64,000 nucleotides of DNA from Kineosporia sp. R_H_3 (GTDB lineage Bacteria > Actinomycetota > Actinomycetes > Actinomycetales > Kineosporiaceae). The stretch is from assembly GCF_002198675.1 (NCBI RefSeq), contig NZ_MWLL01000013.1, positions 1 to 64,000 on the forward strand, read 5' to 3'. Below the pieces are notes generated by a model, which was given only the letters and a program-made list of their open reading frames with translations, was not told the DNA's origin and made no database searches. Shown piece after piece: positions 43,486-53,282 of the stretch. The position numbers and the translations under genes are program-made. Each line of letters opens with the position of its first letter. The first letter of the stretch is position 1.

Positions 43486-44717
43486 CGCGCACGCGGAGAG
43501 CGGCCGCTCGAACAGACGCGCTGCTGACGGCCATCTCGACGATCACGGCCGTGGCCGGATCGATCGCGAACGGAGACCTTGAAGCGAGGATCCCGCCGTT
43601 GGGTCTCGCCGAGACCGACGCGGACGTCGAGCGTGCACTTCGCACCGCGGTCAACGGCATGCTCGATGTCGTCGATGCGTACATGCGCGAGACCGCGGCC
43701 GCGATCGTCGCCGCGAGCCAGCAGCAGTTCCACCGTCGACTTCTCGAGGAAGGACTTCGGGGAGCCTTCCTCGACGGTGCACGGATCATCGAGAGCGGTC
43801 GTGTGGCCATGGAAGCAGCCCACGACGCCGCAGTGTCCGCTGCCGAGTCCCGTCGAGATCTCGCACAGCAACTGGAGACGACACTGCTCTCCTTGACGGA
43901 CGAGATGTCCTCGGCCGCGACTTCGATGGGCACGACCGCTACCGGGGTCGCAGCGTTCGCCGGGGAGGCACGCTGCGAGGCGCAACAGGCCCTCAGCACC
44001 GTGGAGTCGCTGCGTTCGAGCACCGACGACATCCGTTCCGCGGTCGACCTGATCACCCAGATCGCGGCGCAGACGCGTCTGCTCGCGCTCAACGCCACCA
44101 TCGAGGCTGCCCGCGCCGGCGACCACGGACGTGGATTCGCCGTCGTCGCCACCGAGGTCAAGGCCCTCGCCGACGAGTCGACCGACTCCTCCCAGACCAT
44201 CATCGACGGCGTTACCGCAGTCAGAGGAGCCGCAGAGTCCACCATCGGCGTCCTGGAGACCGTCACGAACCGGATCACCGACATGAGCCACCAGGTCGAG
44301 GAGATCGCCGCCGCCGTTCAAGGGGACGGCAACGGCGAAGGCCTCGTCCCCGTCGCCCAACGCCTGGCCACCCAGGTCGCCGGCTTCGTGGAGGCGATTC
44401 GGGCCGCCGAGCGGCGCGGTGCCCGCCGAGCGACCGTACGAAGCCCTGTCCAGGTTCACCTCGGTGACCGCAAGGTCAACGGGATCCTGAACAACCTCAG
44501 CCTGACCGGTGCGGCATTCGAACTGCCCGCGACCGCGGGCCCGCAGGCGGGCGCCAAGGCTCGCCTCACCCTCGACACCCCCGCCGGGCCGCTGGACTTC
44601 ACCTGCGTCGTCCTGCGTGTGGAAGCGAGTGACCCTGACCAGGTCAGCGTCGCTGCCCGCATCGTCTACAAACGCCCACCCTACGAACAGGCGCTGTCAG
44701 CGCTCATGGGCGGGTGA
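43482..44717 (+). CDS. soluble methyl-accepting-type protein with PilZ domain
   Basis: ATG 43482 overlaps the peptidase stop (ATGA); 411 residues. No membrane helix is seen. An N-terminal HAMP-like region ([34 protein letters not shown]) leads to the chemoreceptor signalling core [20 protein letters not shown] and [14 protein letters not shown]. The C-terminal PilZ domain has RRGARRATV and [11 protein letters not shown] (NxSxxG). It is a cytoplasmic relative of the receptor at 38777-40642. Coupling to the SipW module suggests that c-di-GMP and chemosensory input control assembly of the surface structure, which is inference. Confidence 0.88.
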   Translation: MTRTRRAAARTDALLTAISTITAVAGSIANGDLEARIPPLGLAETDADVERALRTAVNGMLDVVDAYMRETAAAIVAASQQQFHRRLLEEGLRGAFLDGARIIESGRVAMEAAHDAAVSAAESRRDLAQQLETTLLSLTDEMSSAATSMGTTATGVAAFAGEARCEAQQALSTVESLRSSTDDIRSAVDLITQIAAQTRLLALNATIEAARAGDHGRGFAVVATEVKALADESTDSSQTIIDGVTAVRGAAESTIGVLETVTNRITDMSHQVEEIAAAVQGDGNGEGLVPVAQRLATQVAGFVEAIRAAERRGARRATVRSPVQVHLGDRKVNGILNNLSLTGAAFELPATAGPQAGAKARLTLDTPAGPLDFTCVVLRVEASDPDQVSVAARIVYKRPPYEQALSALMGG

Positions 44718-44853
44718 CGTGGGCCCATCCAGCAGGCAGAGGTCGGCTCCCGGACAAACCGGAGCCCGCCCTCAAGTAGGACCGGCGAGCGATCGATAAC
44801 ACATTCAGTGCGCCGGACCATGACGAGCCTGCGCAGGTCCGAGGGAGGGCCCA

Positions 44854-45126
44854 ATGACCGGCGTGAATCTAGAGCAACTCTCAGTCGCACTGATCCTGTC
44901 CTGCGCCAACAGCGACACGAATGGATCAGCAGCTCTGCTCGTCTCTATGTCCCGTGACGAGCTCATGGCGGTCGCCACCTACTGTGCGCAGTTCGCGGTC
45001 GGTATGTCTCGACAACTGAGCAGCGTCATCGACGATGACCTTCACGCTGAGCTCGGGAGATACGCACTGAGACTGGCGTCCGCCGGTTGCCCGGACGGCC
45101 AGAACAGCCGGCCGTCGAACAGGTGA
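44854..45126 (+). CDS. small hypothetical protein
   Basis: The 90-residue product starts at ATG 44854 with GGAGGG about 8 bp upstream. It reads LEQLSVALILSCANSDTNGS, SMSRDELMAVATYCAQFAVG, then a helical part and a polar tail. It is mostly helical without membrane segments or known motifs. The good ribosome site and codon bias make it a plausible gene, possibly a regulator or adaptor for the preceding PilZ receptor. Confidence 0.5.
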   Translation: MTGVNLEQLSVALILSCANSDTNGSAALLVSMSRDELMAVATYCAQFAVGMSRQLSSVIDDDLHAELGRYALRLASAGCPDGQNSRPSNR

Positions 45127-45510
45127 GAAGCGACCGATGCTGGTCCTCGCGCCGTCGACATCACTGGCGTCGATCGGAGCTGACCTGCCGTGCGGCCCAA
45201 GTCGGTGGCGCATCGGGGCGGCGAAGGCGTCATTCTCATCGGGGGTTGCAGCGCCCGGCTCGAGACTTGATCCAGACGGAGGTCGTGTGTGCTGTCGACT
45301 CCTGGTCGGGATGGTCAGTGTCAGTCATGTCACCGACTCGAGCGTGTGAATAGCTGGGTCGGCAGGAGAGAACGCGACCGGAGATCCCAGATTGTTGTGG
45401 TTGTGAACGTCGTCGACGGGCATGTCGCATAGCCTCCATGGGCTGATCCGGTTAGCCCATGGCGGTGATGATCGAAATGTCGGATTCATGTTCGGACTGT
45501 TCGAGCCGAC
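45127..45510. other. intergenic region, nothing recognised
   Basis: These 384 bp contain only short overlapping frames without ribosome sites or protein-like patterns. No hairpin with a convincing stem was found by eye. It presumably holds the promoter of the GGDEF-EAL gene at 45511. Confidence 0.4.
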
Positions 45511-47844
45511 ATGCAGTTGAGAACGAGTGTGACGGCTGATCCAGCGTTGGCAGAGGCGGAGGTGCATCGCGTGCGGAGCGGACCCGTGCGTCAACGCGGC
45601 GTGACCTTCGGTAGCACCTGGTCGCTCTCTGCTGTGAGGGCCATCTCCTGGGCAGTCCCGTGCGCGGGGGTGGGGTGGATCCGCTTCTCGCCGCCGACAA
45701 CTGGGCCCGAAGTTTCGAGCACAGTCGCCGTCGCGGTCGTCGGAGTTCTGTTCCTTCTGCTCATCGGCCGGGTGACGGTGACCGCGGCCCGCCGCCGCGC
45801 TGCAGGTGCCCCGTTGTGGGCACTGGCGTTCGGGCTCGTTCTATGGGCCGGTGGATCGGCTGTGCTCAACTCGACGGCCCAGCCCGAGACCGTGTCGTTC
45901 CCGGCGCCGGGAGAGTGGCTGTTCCTCGCCGCGTACATCGGGTTCTCCGCGTTCTTGGTCTTGGACCGCGCCGGCGCGACACAGGCCGCGGGCGGCGGAT
46001 GGCTCGACGGACTGATCATCGTCGGAGGGACGGCCTGCGTCGCGCTCGTGGCGGTTCTGACTCCCTTCGCGGCCGATCCCGGTGGCGCCCTGCCGCTGCT
46101 CGTGGCGTTGATCTACCCGCTGCTGGACGTCACGCTGCTGCTTCTGGTGGTTGCGCAGATGGCGTTGCGGCAGCGGCCTGTGGGCGGGCGTGGCCTAGTG
46201 CTGGCGGCAGCGTTCGTCGTCCTCGGCATCGCCGACACCAGCCTTGTGGCGAGTGCCCGATCGGGGTCGTACCAGTCCGGTGAACTCTTCGACGTCACCT
46301 GGTGCGTGGGCTTCCTGCTGCTCGTCGAAGCGGCCTGTCACCGCGCGGGCAGAACCGTGCCGGACGACGTGACGCAGCCCAAGCCGGGGGCGATCCCGAT
46401 CATCCTCGCGGCCACGGTTGCGTTGGTGACGCTGCTGCCTCAGCAGGCCACCGGTATCCGTCTCGTCGTGGTGGCCCCCGCACTGGTCACTCTGCTCGCG
46501 GCGGGGCTGCGGTTGGGGCTGGCGCTTCGCCAGGCCCAGCAGCTGAACGAGGCGTTGCTTCTGTCCAGGACCGACGACCTGACCGGGCTGCCGAACCGAC
46601 GCGCGTTGAACGACCTGCTGGGCAGCGACCGCGACTCGGGCGGGCACGGTCTGCTGCTCCTCGATCTGGACGGGTTCAAGGAGATCAACGACACCCTCGG
46701 GCATGCGGCCGGCGACGCTGTCCTGAGAGCGATCGGCAGTCGGATCCGGGCCGCGGTCGACGCGTCCGCGCTGGTCGTGAGGCTCGGCGGTGACGAATTC
46801 GCCGTAGCAGTGCCCCAAGACGACCCGGTCCGGCTCACGGAGCTGGCCTTCCGGCTGCGGGACGCGGTCCGCAAGCCGGTGCGCGTGGACGGGCTCGAGG
46901 TCTGTCTCGACGTATCGATCGGCATCGCCGTCCGTGACGATGGCACCGCCGGAGTCGGTGGCCTCCTGCGTCGTGCTGATGTCGCGATGTACCAGGCGAA
47001 GACCGGCCGCGCCGGCGTTCTGGTCTACGACGCCGCGCGCGACGACTTCTCCCGGGAGCGGCTGCGGATCGCAGAGGAGCTGCGGCGCGGAATCGACTCC
47101 GGCGAGATCGTTGTCTGGTACCAGCCGAAGGTCGACGCAACCACAGGAGCGCCGACAGGCGTCGAGGCGCTCGTCCGCTGGTCGCACCCCAAGGACGGGC
47201 TCCTCCCACCGGCGGCGTTCCTCCCGGCCGCTCGTCGCACCGGTCTCATGCCTGCCCTGACCCGGGCGGTGCTCGCCCAGGTGATCAGCGACCTCGCGCG
47301 CTGGCGATCGGACGGCCTCGACATGCACGCGGCGGTCAACGTCGCCCCTGCCGAGCTGCTCGCGCCGGCCGTGATGTCCGACCTCTTCGGCATGATCGCT
47401 CGCGCGGGCCTCGGCGACGGGAGTCTGGTCATCGAGGTCACCGAGGACTCATTCCTCGCGGACCCGGACCGCGCCCGCGAGGTGATCGAGGCGATCGGAG
47501 CACGAGGCATCGAAGTGGCCATCGACGACTTCGGGACCGGCTACTCCTCCCTGGCCTACCTCAGGGACCTCCCCGTCCAAGAGCTGAAGATCGACCGATC
47601 CTTCGTATCGGACATCCTCACCAACCCTCGCAACGAGATGATCGTCAGGACCACCCTCGAGCTCGGGCGCGGTCTCGGTATGCGGACGGTTGCGGAAGGG
47701 GTCGAGGACGAAGTCATCGCAGAGCGACTGCGCGAGCTGGGCGTCGATGAACTGCAGGGTTACCACTTCGCGCGTCCCATGCCACCGGCACACCTGGCGA
47801 CATGGCTCGTGGAGCGAACGGCCCGCACGGTCACACGTTCTTGA
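45511..47844 (+). CDS. multi-pass membrane GGDEF-EAL protein
   Basis: The 777-residue protein starts at ATG 45511. The first ~340 residues hold about nine membrane helices, with conserved-looking elements EWLFLAAYIGFSAFLVLDRA, YPLLDVTLLLLVV and ELFDVTWCVGFLLLVEA shared with the protein at 50661. This is a membrane sensor domain found fused to GGDEF-EAL in actinobacteria. GGDEF (RTDDLTGLPNRRAL, RLGGDEFAVAV) is intact but has no RxxD site. EAL (VEALVRWSHPKDGLL, IDDFGTGYSSLAYLRDLPVQ, ELKIDRSFV) is intact. The 3' end overlaps the convergent gene at 47831 by 14 bp. Confidence 0.92.
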   Translation: MQLRTSVTADPALAEAEVHRVRSGPVRQRGVTFGSTWSLSAVRAISWAVPCAGVGWIRFSPPTTGPEVSSTVAVAVVGVLFLLLIGRVTVTAARRRAAGAPLWALAFGLVLWAGGSAVLNSTAQPETVSFPAPGEWLFLAAYIGFSAFLVLDRAGATQAAGGGWLDGLIIVGGTACVALVAVLTPFAADPGGALPLLVALIYPLLDVTLLLLVVAQMALRQRPVGGRGLVLAAAFVVLGIADTSLVASARSGSYQSGELFDVTWCVGFLLLVEAACHRAGRTVPDDVTQPKPGAIPIILAATVALVTLLPQQATGIRLVVVAPALVTLLAAGLRLGLALRQAQQLNEALLLSRTDDLTGLPNRRALNDLLGSDRDSGGHGLLLLDLDGFKEINDTLGHAAGDAVLRAIGSRIRAAVDASALVVRLGGDEFAVAVPQDDPVRLTELAFRLRDAVRKPVRVDGLEVCLDVSIGIAVRDDGTAGVGGLLRRADVAMYQAKTGRAGVLVYDAARDDFSRERLRIAEELRRGIDSGEIVVWYQPKVDATTGAPTGVEALVRWSHPKDGLLPPAAFLPAARRTGLMPALTRAVLAQVISDLARWRSDGLDMHAAVNVAPAELLAPAVMSDLFGMIARAGLGDGSLVIEVTEDSFLADPDRAREVIEAIGARGIEVAIDDFGTGYSSLAYLRDLPVQELKIDRSFVSDILTNPRNEMIVRTTLELGRGLGMRTVAEGVEDEVIAERLRELGVDELQGYHFARPMPPAHLATWLVERTARTVTRS

Positions 47845-48610
47845 CCTCCGACGATGAGCTCTCAGCGGCGCTGAGGTCGACGACATCGCGAGTGTCCAGG
47901 GCAAGGCCTTCGTCATCTGGTAGCAGAACGTCCGTCAGGCCGTGCCCCAGCGTGATCAGGCGATGTGCCTCAGGGTCCGATGCGCGCTGCATGTCGACAA
48001 GGGTCGGCATATGGGCATACACCGGCGCGCACGCCGGTGACCCCATGTACAGCTCGGGCGCCGTCCCCGGGATGGCGTGCAGCGGCAGACCCACCATGGA
48101 CAGCAGGGATCGCGCGCGCCGGTCGATGATCGCGACGATCCATGAGCAGTCGTTGACCCGGGTGCCATTGATGAGCCCGTAGTACAAGGCGCCGGCGACG
48201 ACGCGCCCGGCCGCTCCGAGCTCCCGACGCACCGTGATCGTCGCGATGTCCCAGGTGTGGTCAGGATCCAGTCCCGCGGCGGAGACGGCGCGAGGTGCGT
48301 CCACGGACCACGGCGGGGATCCGATGTCTGCCAGCGTCTTCAGCCCGCGCCCGCCCGGGATGATCACGCGGCTGACTCCGACCACCAATCCGTCGTCGCG
48401 CTCGACCGCCAAGAAGGCCGTCTGGTCGGCGTAGCCTCCGTAGGCCTCGTCCAGCAACTGCTCGGTGTCGCCGTACCAATGGGCAAGGACGTCCAGTTCG
48501 CAGCGACGGACCGATGCGTCCGCGGACCGCCCCATCGTCAGGCGGTACATGGGAGAGGGCTGAATGGGAGAGGGCTGAATGGGAGAGGGCTGCATGGGAG
48601 AGGGCTGCAT
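47831..48610 (-). CDS. LuxI/FeeM-like N-acyltransferase candidate
   Basis: The product is 259 residues from ATG 48610, preceded by GGAG. The first 20 residues are repeats of QPSPM/I. The core (DTEQLLDEAYGGYADQTAFL, then AVERDDGLVVGVSRVIIPGG, WDIATITVRREL, WIVAIIDRRARSLLSMVGLP, IPGTAPELYMGSPACAPVYA) follows the GNAT-type fold of autoinducer synthases and N-acyl amino acid synthases. Similarity is by pattern only. It lies 96 bp downstream of a PLP decarboxylase on the same strand, so the pair may decarboxylate an amino acid and acylate the amine. Confidence 0.6.
   Translation of the reverse strand: MQPSPMQPSPIQPSPIQPSPMYRLTMGRSADASVRRCELDVLAHWYGDTEQLLDEAYGGYADQTAFLAVERDDGLVVGVSRVIIPGGRGLKTLADIGSPPWSVDAPRAVSAAGLDPDHTWDIATITVRRELGAAGRVVAGALYYGLINGTRVNDCSWIVAIIDRRARSLLSMVGLPLHAIPGTAPELYMGSPACAPVYAHMPTLVDMQRASDPEAHRLITLGHGLTDVLLPDDEGLALDTRDVVDLSAAESSSSEVKNV
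48549..48608. repeat. four 15-bp tandem repeats at a gene start
   Basis: Units 48549-48563, 48564-48578, 48579-48593 and 48594-48608 are identical except for one base. On the minus strand each encodes QPSP plus Met or Ile, so several in-frame ATG codons are available. Changes in copy number keep the frame. Confidence 0.92.
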
Positions 48611-48706
48611 GGGGCTCCGTTCAGGCCGGTTGGCGTGGCCAGTGTCCAGGCGGTGCAGAGACCGGGGACCACGGCTCGGGCGAGCAAGGTCAGGAGTGCG
48701 TGCGCC

Positions 48707-50311
48707 CTAGCCATCCGCGAGTCGTTCTGCCGTTGCGACGATGGTGGCCACGGCCCTGAGCAGGTGATCTTCGTGCGTGTAGGCGGATCCGATGGCCGCG
48801 CGTAACGTGACACGTCCCTGCAGGACGGTGGTCGTGACGTAGACCTGGCCGGACTGCTGGAGGCGGCGAGCCAGCTCCTGGTTGAAGGAGTCGCCGTCGA
48901 TTCCGGCGGGGGCGGCACGGTAGGTCGCCACGGTGAGGTCCGGAATCGGGCCGACCCGGAACAGCCGGTGCTCCGCGAGCGCAGCGTGGAAGCTGCGGGC
49001 CAGGTTCAGCTTCTCGCTGAGAGCGTCCCGGAACGCTTGCACGCCTGACAGTTGCAGGGGCAACCACAGGCCGAGCGCTCGGAAGGGCCGTGTGAGCTCC
49101 ATGCCCAGGTCGGCCGGCGACGGTACGGCCCCCGGACCGTCCTGAGCATCGGCACCGCAACCATGTGAGAGCGGGGGTCTGGCCGGGAGGTAGCTCGCGT
49201 CGTGCGAGAAGGTCGACGTCAGGACCTGAGGGTCACGCACCAGGATGGCGCCAGTCCCGTACGGCAGGAACAGAGTCTTGTGAGGGTCGACGGTCACACT
49301 GTCGGCATCACCGAGACCGCGCAGTCGCGGGCGGGCTTCGGGAGCGAGCGCGAACAGGCCTCCGTACGCAGCGTCCACGTGCACCCAGGCCCCGGCGTCG
49401 CGTGCGGCCGACACCACGTCGTCGAGCGGGTCGATGCTACCGCTGCCGGTGGTGCCGGCAGTGGCCACCACCAACCAGGGCCGTAGTCCGCTCGTGGCGT
49501 CGACCGAGAGGAGGCGGCGCAGCGCCACCGAGTCCATCCGATGATTCCCGTCGGACGGCACGACGCGGACGGGACAGCCTCCGAGCCCCGCGAAGCGAAG
49601 CGCCCGGTCCACGCTGTGGTGCCGGTGCTCACCCACGTACACTGAACATGCCCCGGCGTCCTGCGGTTGGACACCCATCCAGTCACGAGCGGCGACGACG
49701 GCAGTGAGCGTCGCGCTGCTCCCGCCCGAGGTGAGCGTGCCCGACGATCCGACGGGCAGGCCCACCGCCTCGCACAGCCACTGAACGACCACCTGTTCGA
49801 GTTCTGCCGCACCCGGCGAGATGGACTCCATCGCGCTGTACGGGTTGAGGACCGACCCCAGGAAGTCACCGAGCGCCGCCGCGTACAGTCCGCCCGCCGG
49901 AAGGTAGCCCAGATAGCCCGGAGATCGGGTGTTCACCCCTGACTGCCAGACCCGGCGGGTCAGCACGTCCAGCGTGCTGCTGATGTCGCGTGGGCTCTCC
50001 GTGACGCCCAGCTCCCTCGACGACGGCGGCTGGGAAGTTCGATCTTGCGTGGCGTCCGGGGTCTCAGGGCCATCACGGAGGACCACTCCTGCCGGCGTCG
50101 CGTGGACCTCTGGGTCTGAGGGCCAGACGGTGGGTGCCGACCGGCTCGTCACCAGCACGTGCTGAGCGAAGGCACCGACGGCTGCTGTCAGCGCGCTCAC
50201 CTCGGTCGATCCCGGTTCGAGCAGGGCCGCCGCCTCGACAAGAACGGGGGGTTCGCGGAGGTCGACCGGCTGCGCATCCAGGCTGGGGCCTCTGCCTTCG
50301 ACGTCGGTCAT
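48707..50311 (-). CDS. PLP-dependent group II decarboxylase
   Basis: ATG 50311 after GGGGGGA gives 534 residues; TTG 50350 would add 13. The N-terminal substrate region has NTRSPGYLGYLPAGGLYAAA and LNPYSAMESISPGAAELE. The PLP site has SGTLTSGGSSATLTAVVAAR, HHSVDRAL, HVDAAYGGLFAL and the Schiff-base lysine in SVTVDPHKTLFLPYGTGA. These are the marks of aromatic-L-amino-acid, tyrosine, glutamate and diaminobutyrate decarboxylases; the exact substrate is not visible. It is first in an operon with the LuxI/FeeM-like gene and diverges from a GGDEF-EAL gene. Confidence 0.9.
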   Translation of the reverse strand: MTDVEGRGPSLDAQPVDLREPPVLVEAAALLEPGSTEVSALTAAVGAFAQHVLVTSRSAPTVWPSDPEVHATPAGVVLRDGPETPDATQDRTSQPPSSRELGVTESPRDISSTLDVLTRRVWQSGVNTRSPGYLGYLPAGGLYAAALGDFLGSVLNPYSAMESISPGAAELEQVVVQWLCEAVGLPVGSSGTLTSGGSSATLTAVVAARDWMGVQPQDAGACSVYVGEHRHHSVDRALRFAGLGGCPVRVVPSDGNHRMDSVALRRLLSVDATSGLRPWLVVATAGTTGSGSIDPLDDVVSAARDAGAWVHVDAAYGGLFALAPEARPRLRGLGDADSVTVDPHKTLFLPYGTGAILVRDPQVLTSTFSHDASYLPARPPLSHGCGADAQDGPGAVPSPADLGMELTRPFRALGLWLPLQLSGVQAFRDALSEKLNLARSFHAALAEHRLFRVGPIPDLTVATYRAAPAGIDGDSFNQELARRLQQSGQVYVTTTVLQGRVTLRAAIGSAYTHEDHLLRAVATIVATAERLADG

Positions 50312-50660
50312 CGATCCCCCCGAGGTGGGCAAGAGGTGAGCGGGTGTCAACGAGGCGTCGGGCCTTGTGCGGGCGTCTCAGGAGTATCACATTGAGTGGT
50401 GTATTTCCTACCCTTGGTTACTGCAATCCTTGCATGTACTAGACCGCCGACACGGGTCGATGCGCGCTTGGTCGCCTCCCTCCGCGGGGTGGGGATCTCG
50501 GCCCGGCGGTCGGTGCCGCCGCGGCGCACCGGGCGGAGAGCGCCGTCGCAGGTCGAGCCAGCCGTGTTCGCCGGACTGCCTTGCGTCTGAGGATCAAGGT
50601 TCCCGAGATTCTGCCGAGAACCTTGTCACCGTGAAGGTTCACATGTCGGAGGAGTGGTCG
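50312..50660. other. divergent intergenic region
   Basis: This region carries the promoters of the decarboxylase operon and of the GGDEF-EAL gene. A more A/T-rich stretch is at 50385-50450. GGAGGAG at 50648-50654 is the ribosome site for ATG 50661. No gene is supported. Confidence 0.5.
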
Positions 50661-53069
50661 ATGGGCGTTGTCAGGCCTTCTGATGCTCCCGCCGGACGGC
50701 CCGGAGCTGCGCTGTCGAGGGCTGGTTCTCTCCCTGAGCGGGCCGCCATGGCCGGGGCAGTCCTCAGCACCGTCGTCTTCGCGGTGCTGACGCATCGAGA
50801 GAACTCGACGCTGATGCTGTGGCGGGACGCTGGCCTGTACCCCCTGGTCTTCGGCCTCGCTGCCGTGGCCGCCGGCCTGAGGGCCGCACGTCGCGGTCCC
50901 GTGCTGCCGTGGGCCGCACTCGCTGCGGGGCTTGCTGCGAGTACGGCTGCCAACGTCTACTACACCCTGGTTCTGGCACCTATGGCGACGCCGCCGTATC
51001 CGTCGTGGTCCGACGCCGGGTACCTGGTCTTCTTTCCCTGTGTCTACGTCACAGTCCTGGCCCTGCTGCGGCAGCGGATGCCCCGCTGGCACGCCAGTCT
51101 GGGCCTGGACGGCGCGTTGGCGGCGACTGTCGCCGCGGCCGGCTGCGCAGGATTCGTCCTTGCCCCAGTCCTGGACATCAGCGGGGACCGACCTGCGGTC
51201 GCCATCACGAACCTTGCCTATCCGATCGGGGACCTGCTACTCCTCGCCGTTCTCACAGCAGGCAGCCTGGTCATCGGCGGCCGGTTCGACCTCGAGCTCG
51301 CGCTAGTCCTGCTCGGTCTCACCTTCATGTCCATCGGCGACTTCGTCTACACGGTCGTGGACACCGCAGGCACCTACACCGAAGGTGGCTACCTGGACCT
51401 CACCTGGCTGGTCGGTGTCTGCCTGCTTGCAGCGGCTGCGACGGCCCGGAGTCGTTGCGGCTCAGCCGAGGGAAGACAAGACCGGCAGCCCACAACGGTG
51501 ACGTCGTCCCCGTCCGCCGGTGTCCCCGAACATGCCTGGCAGTCCGACGCTTTCGGCGCGTGGTGGCGACTGCTGACCATGCCTGCGGTCGGCACGCTGT
51601 CGGCCCTGGCACTGCTGTCACCACCAGTGGCGGGCGTCATCAACGCGCCCGCGCGATGGCTGGCCATCGCCGCTCTGCTCGTAGCGTCGCTGCGGACAGC
51701 GCTGACCTATCGAGACCTGTACGCGTTGCAGGACGCCCGTCGCCAGGCTCACACTGACGACCTCACCGGCCTGACGAATCGCCGCGGGTTCATGGCAGCC
51801 GCCCAGATGCAGCTGTCGAGCGACACCCGGCCAACGGCGCTGCTGCTCCTGGACCTCGACGGGTTCAAGGAGGTGAACGACAGCCTGGGGCACAGCGCCG
51901 GTGACGCCCTTCTGGTCGTGATTGCCGGCCGGCTGGCGCGCGCCCTCGCCCCGCCGAACGTCCCGGGCTCATGCGCGCTGGGCCGTCTCGGCGGCGACGA
52001 GTTCGCCGTGCTCGTGACAGGAGCGGACACGCACATGGCGGAAGCCGCGGCCCAGCTGCTGCGCAACTCGCTGCTCGAACCATTGACGATCGATGGCGTG
52101 AAGGTCCATGTCACGGGCAGCGTCGGGGTGGCCGTCGCGGGCGACCCGAGCCACAGTTCCGCCGACGGGCTGCAGCGCGACGCTTCGCACCTGCTGCGTC
52201 GTGCCGACATAGCGATGTATCGCGCGAAGACCACACGCACGGGCGTGGCCGTCGATGCCGGTGACCCCGACGACGACAGCGAGTCCCGACTCGAGCGCAT
52301 CGCCGCCCTGCGTGAGGGGCTGCAGCACGGACAGTTCGTCCTCCACTACCAACCCAAGATCCAGCTCGGGAGCGGCGACGTCACGGGGGTGGAAGCTCTC
52401 GTCCGCTGGAACCACCCGCAGCAGGGACTTGTCGCTCCCGGATCCTTTCTGCCGCTCGTCGAGTCCGCCGGTCTCATGCCTGAGCTCACCCGGCAGGTGC
52501 TCGAGCAAGCCATCGCGCAGGCCGGGTTCTGGCAGGCAGTCGGCCTTGACCTGACGGTGGCGGTGAACCTCCCCAGTTCCGTCGTCGTCGACGAAGACCT
52601 CCCCGAGAAGATCCGCTCGATTCTCGAGGCACACGGTGTGGCACCAGAGCGCCTCCAGATCGAGATCACCGAGGAGACGCTGCTGAGTGACCGACAACGG
52701 GCGCGGCAGGTCTTGGCTGCTCTTCGCACCCGGGGCGTGCGCGTGGCCATCGACGACTACGGTGTGGGCTACTCCAGCCTCGCCTACCTGCGCGAGCTAC
52801 CTGTCGACGAGCTCAAGCTCGATCGGTCCTTCGTCGCACCTATGACGCAGGACCCGCGGGCCGCCGCCATTGTGCGGTCAACCGTCGACCTGGCCCACTC
52901 TCTCGGCCTGCACATCGTCGCCGAGGGGGTCGAGCATCTGGAAGCCGCTCAAGCGCTGGCAGACTTCGGTTGCGACTCGGCTCAGGGCTTTCATTTCGCC
53001 CGACCGCTCACCGCGGCGGACCTGACTGTCTGGCTGAGGGCGCGTCAGTCGAACGTGGTGGCTCGATAG
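50661..53069 (+). CDS. multi-pass membrane GGDEF-EAL protein
   Basis: ATG 50661, six bases after GGAGGAG, gives 802 residues; ATG 50643 is an alternative. About ten membrane helices span residues 30-360, with YPSWSDAGYLVFFPCVYVTV, LAYPIGDLLLLAVLTAGSLV and GYLDLTWLVGVCLLAAAA resembling the membrane domain of the protein at 45511. GGDEF (HTDDLTGLTNRRGF, RLGGDEFAVLV) lacks RxxD. EAL (VEALVRWNHPQQGLV, IDDYGVGYSSLAYLRELPVD) is intact. Codons and layout indicate a paralogue of 45511 sensing perhaps a similar membrane-associated signal. Confidence 0.92.
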   Translation: MGVVRPSDAPAGRPGAALSRAGSLPERAAMAGAVLSTVVFAVLTHRENSTLMLWRDAGLYPLVFGLAAVAAGLRAARRGPVLPWAALAAGLAASTAANVYYTLVLAPMATPPYPSWSDAGYLVFFPCVYVTVLALLRQRMPRWHASLGLDGALAATVAAAGCAGFVLAPVLDISGDRPAVAITNLAYPIGDLLLLAVLTAGSLVIGGRFDLELALVLLGLTFMSIGDFVYTVVDTAGTYTEGGYLDLTWLVGVCLLAAAATARSRCGSAEGRQDRQPTTVTSSPSAGVPEHAWQSDAFGAWWRLLTMPAVGTLSALALLSPPVAGVINAPARWLAIAALLVASLRTALTYRDLYALQDARRQAHTDDLTGLTNRRGFMAAAQMQLSSDTRPTALLLLDLDGFKEVNDSLGHSAGDALLVVIAGRLARALAPPNVPGSCALGRLGGDEFAVLVTGADTHMAEAAAQLLRNSLLEPLTIDGVKVHVTGSVGVAVAGDPSHSSADGLQRDASHLLRRADIAMYRAKTTRTGVAVDAGDPDDDSESRLERIAALREGLQHGQFVLHYQPKIQLGSGDVTGVEALVRWNHPQQGLVAPGSFLPLVESAGLMPELTRQVLEQAIAQAGFWQAVGLDLTVAVNLPSSVVVDEDLPEKIRSILEAHGVAPERLQIEITEETLLSDRQRARQVLAALRTRGVRVAIDDYGVGYSSLAYLRELPVDELKLDRSFVAPMTQDPRAAAIVRSTVDLAHSLGLHIVAEGVEHLEAAQALADFGCDSAQGFHFARPLTAADLTVWLRARQSNVVAR

Positions 53070-53270
53070 GTTCGTGCAGGCACGCTTGTGCTGGCGGCAC
53101 GGGGCAGTTGCACGGGGTGGCTGCCGGGGAGCCTCCGCGTCCAGGGCCCTCGACTCGTCCAGGTGCGAGAGCGCGTCCGCACCGGACAGCATGATGCGTG
53201 CCGGCCGGCCGCGGTGCAGGGACCGCCTGGTCGCCGTGCCGACACGATCATCGGCCGGCTTACGAGTCGA

Positions 53271-53282
53271 TACGTTTGGGCC
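53271..53282 (+). promoter_or_regulatory. -10 element of a leaderless promoter
   Basis: TACGTT (53271-53276) fits TANNNT and ends six bases before GTG 53283. No ribosome site precedes this start, so a leaderless transcript is likely. Confidence 0.4.
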
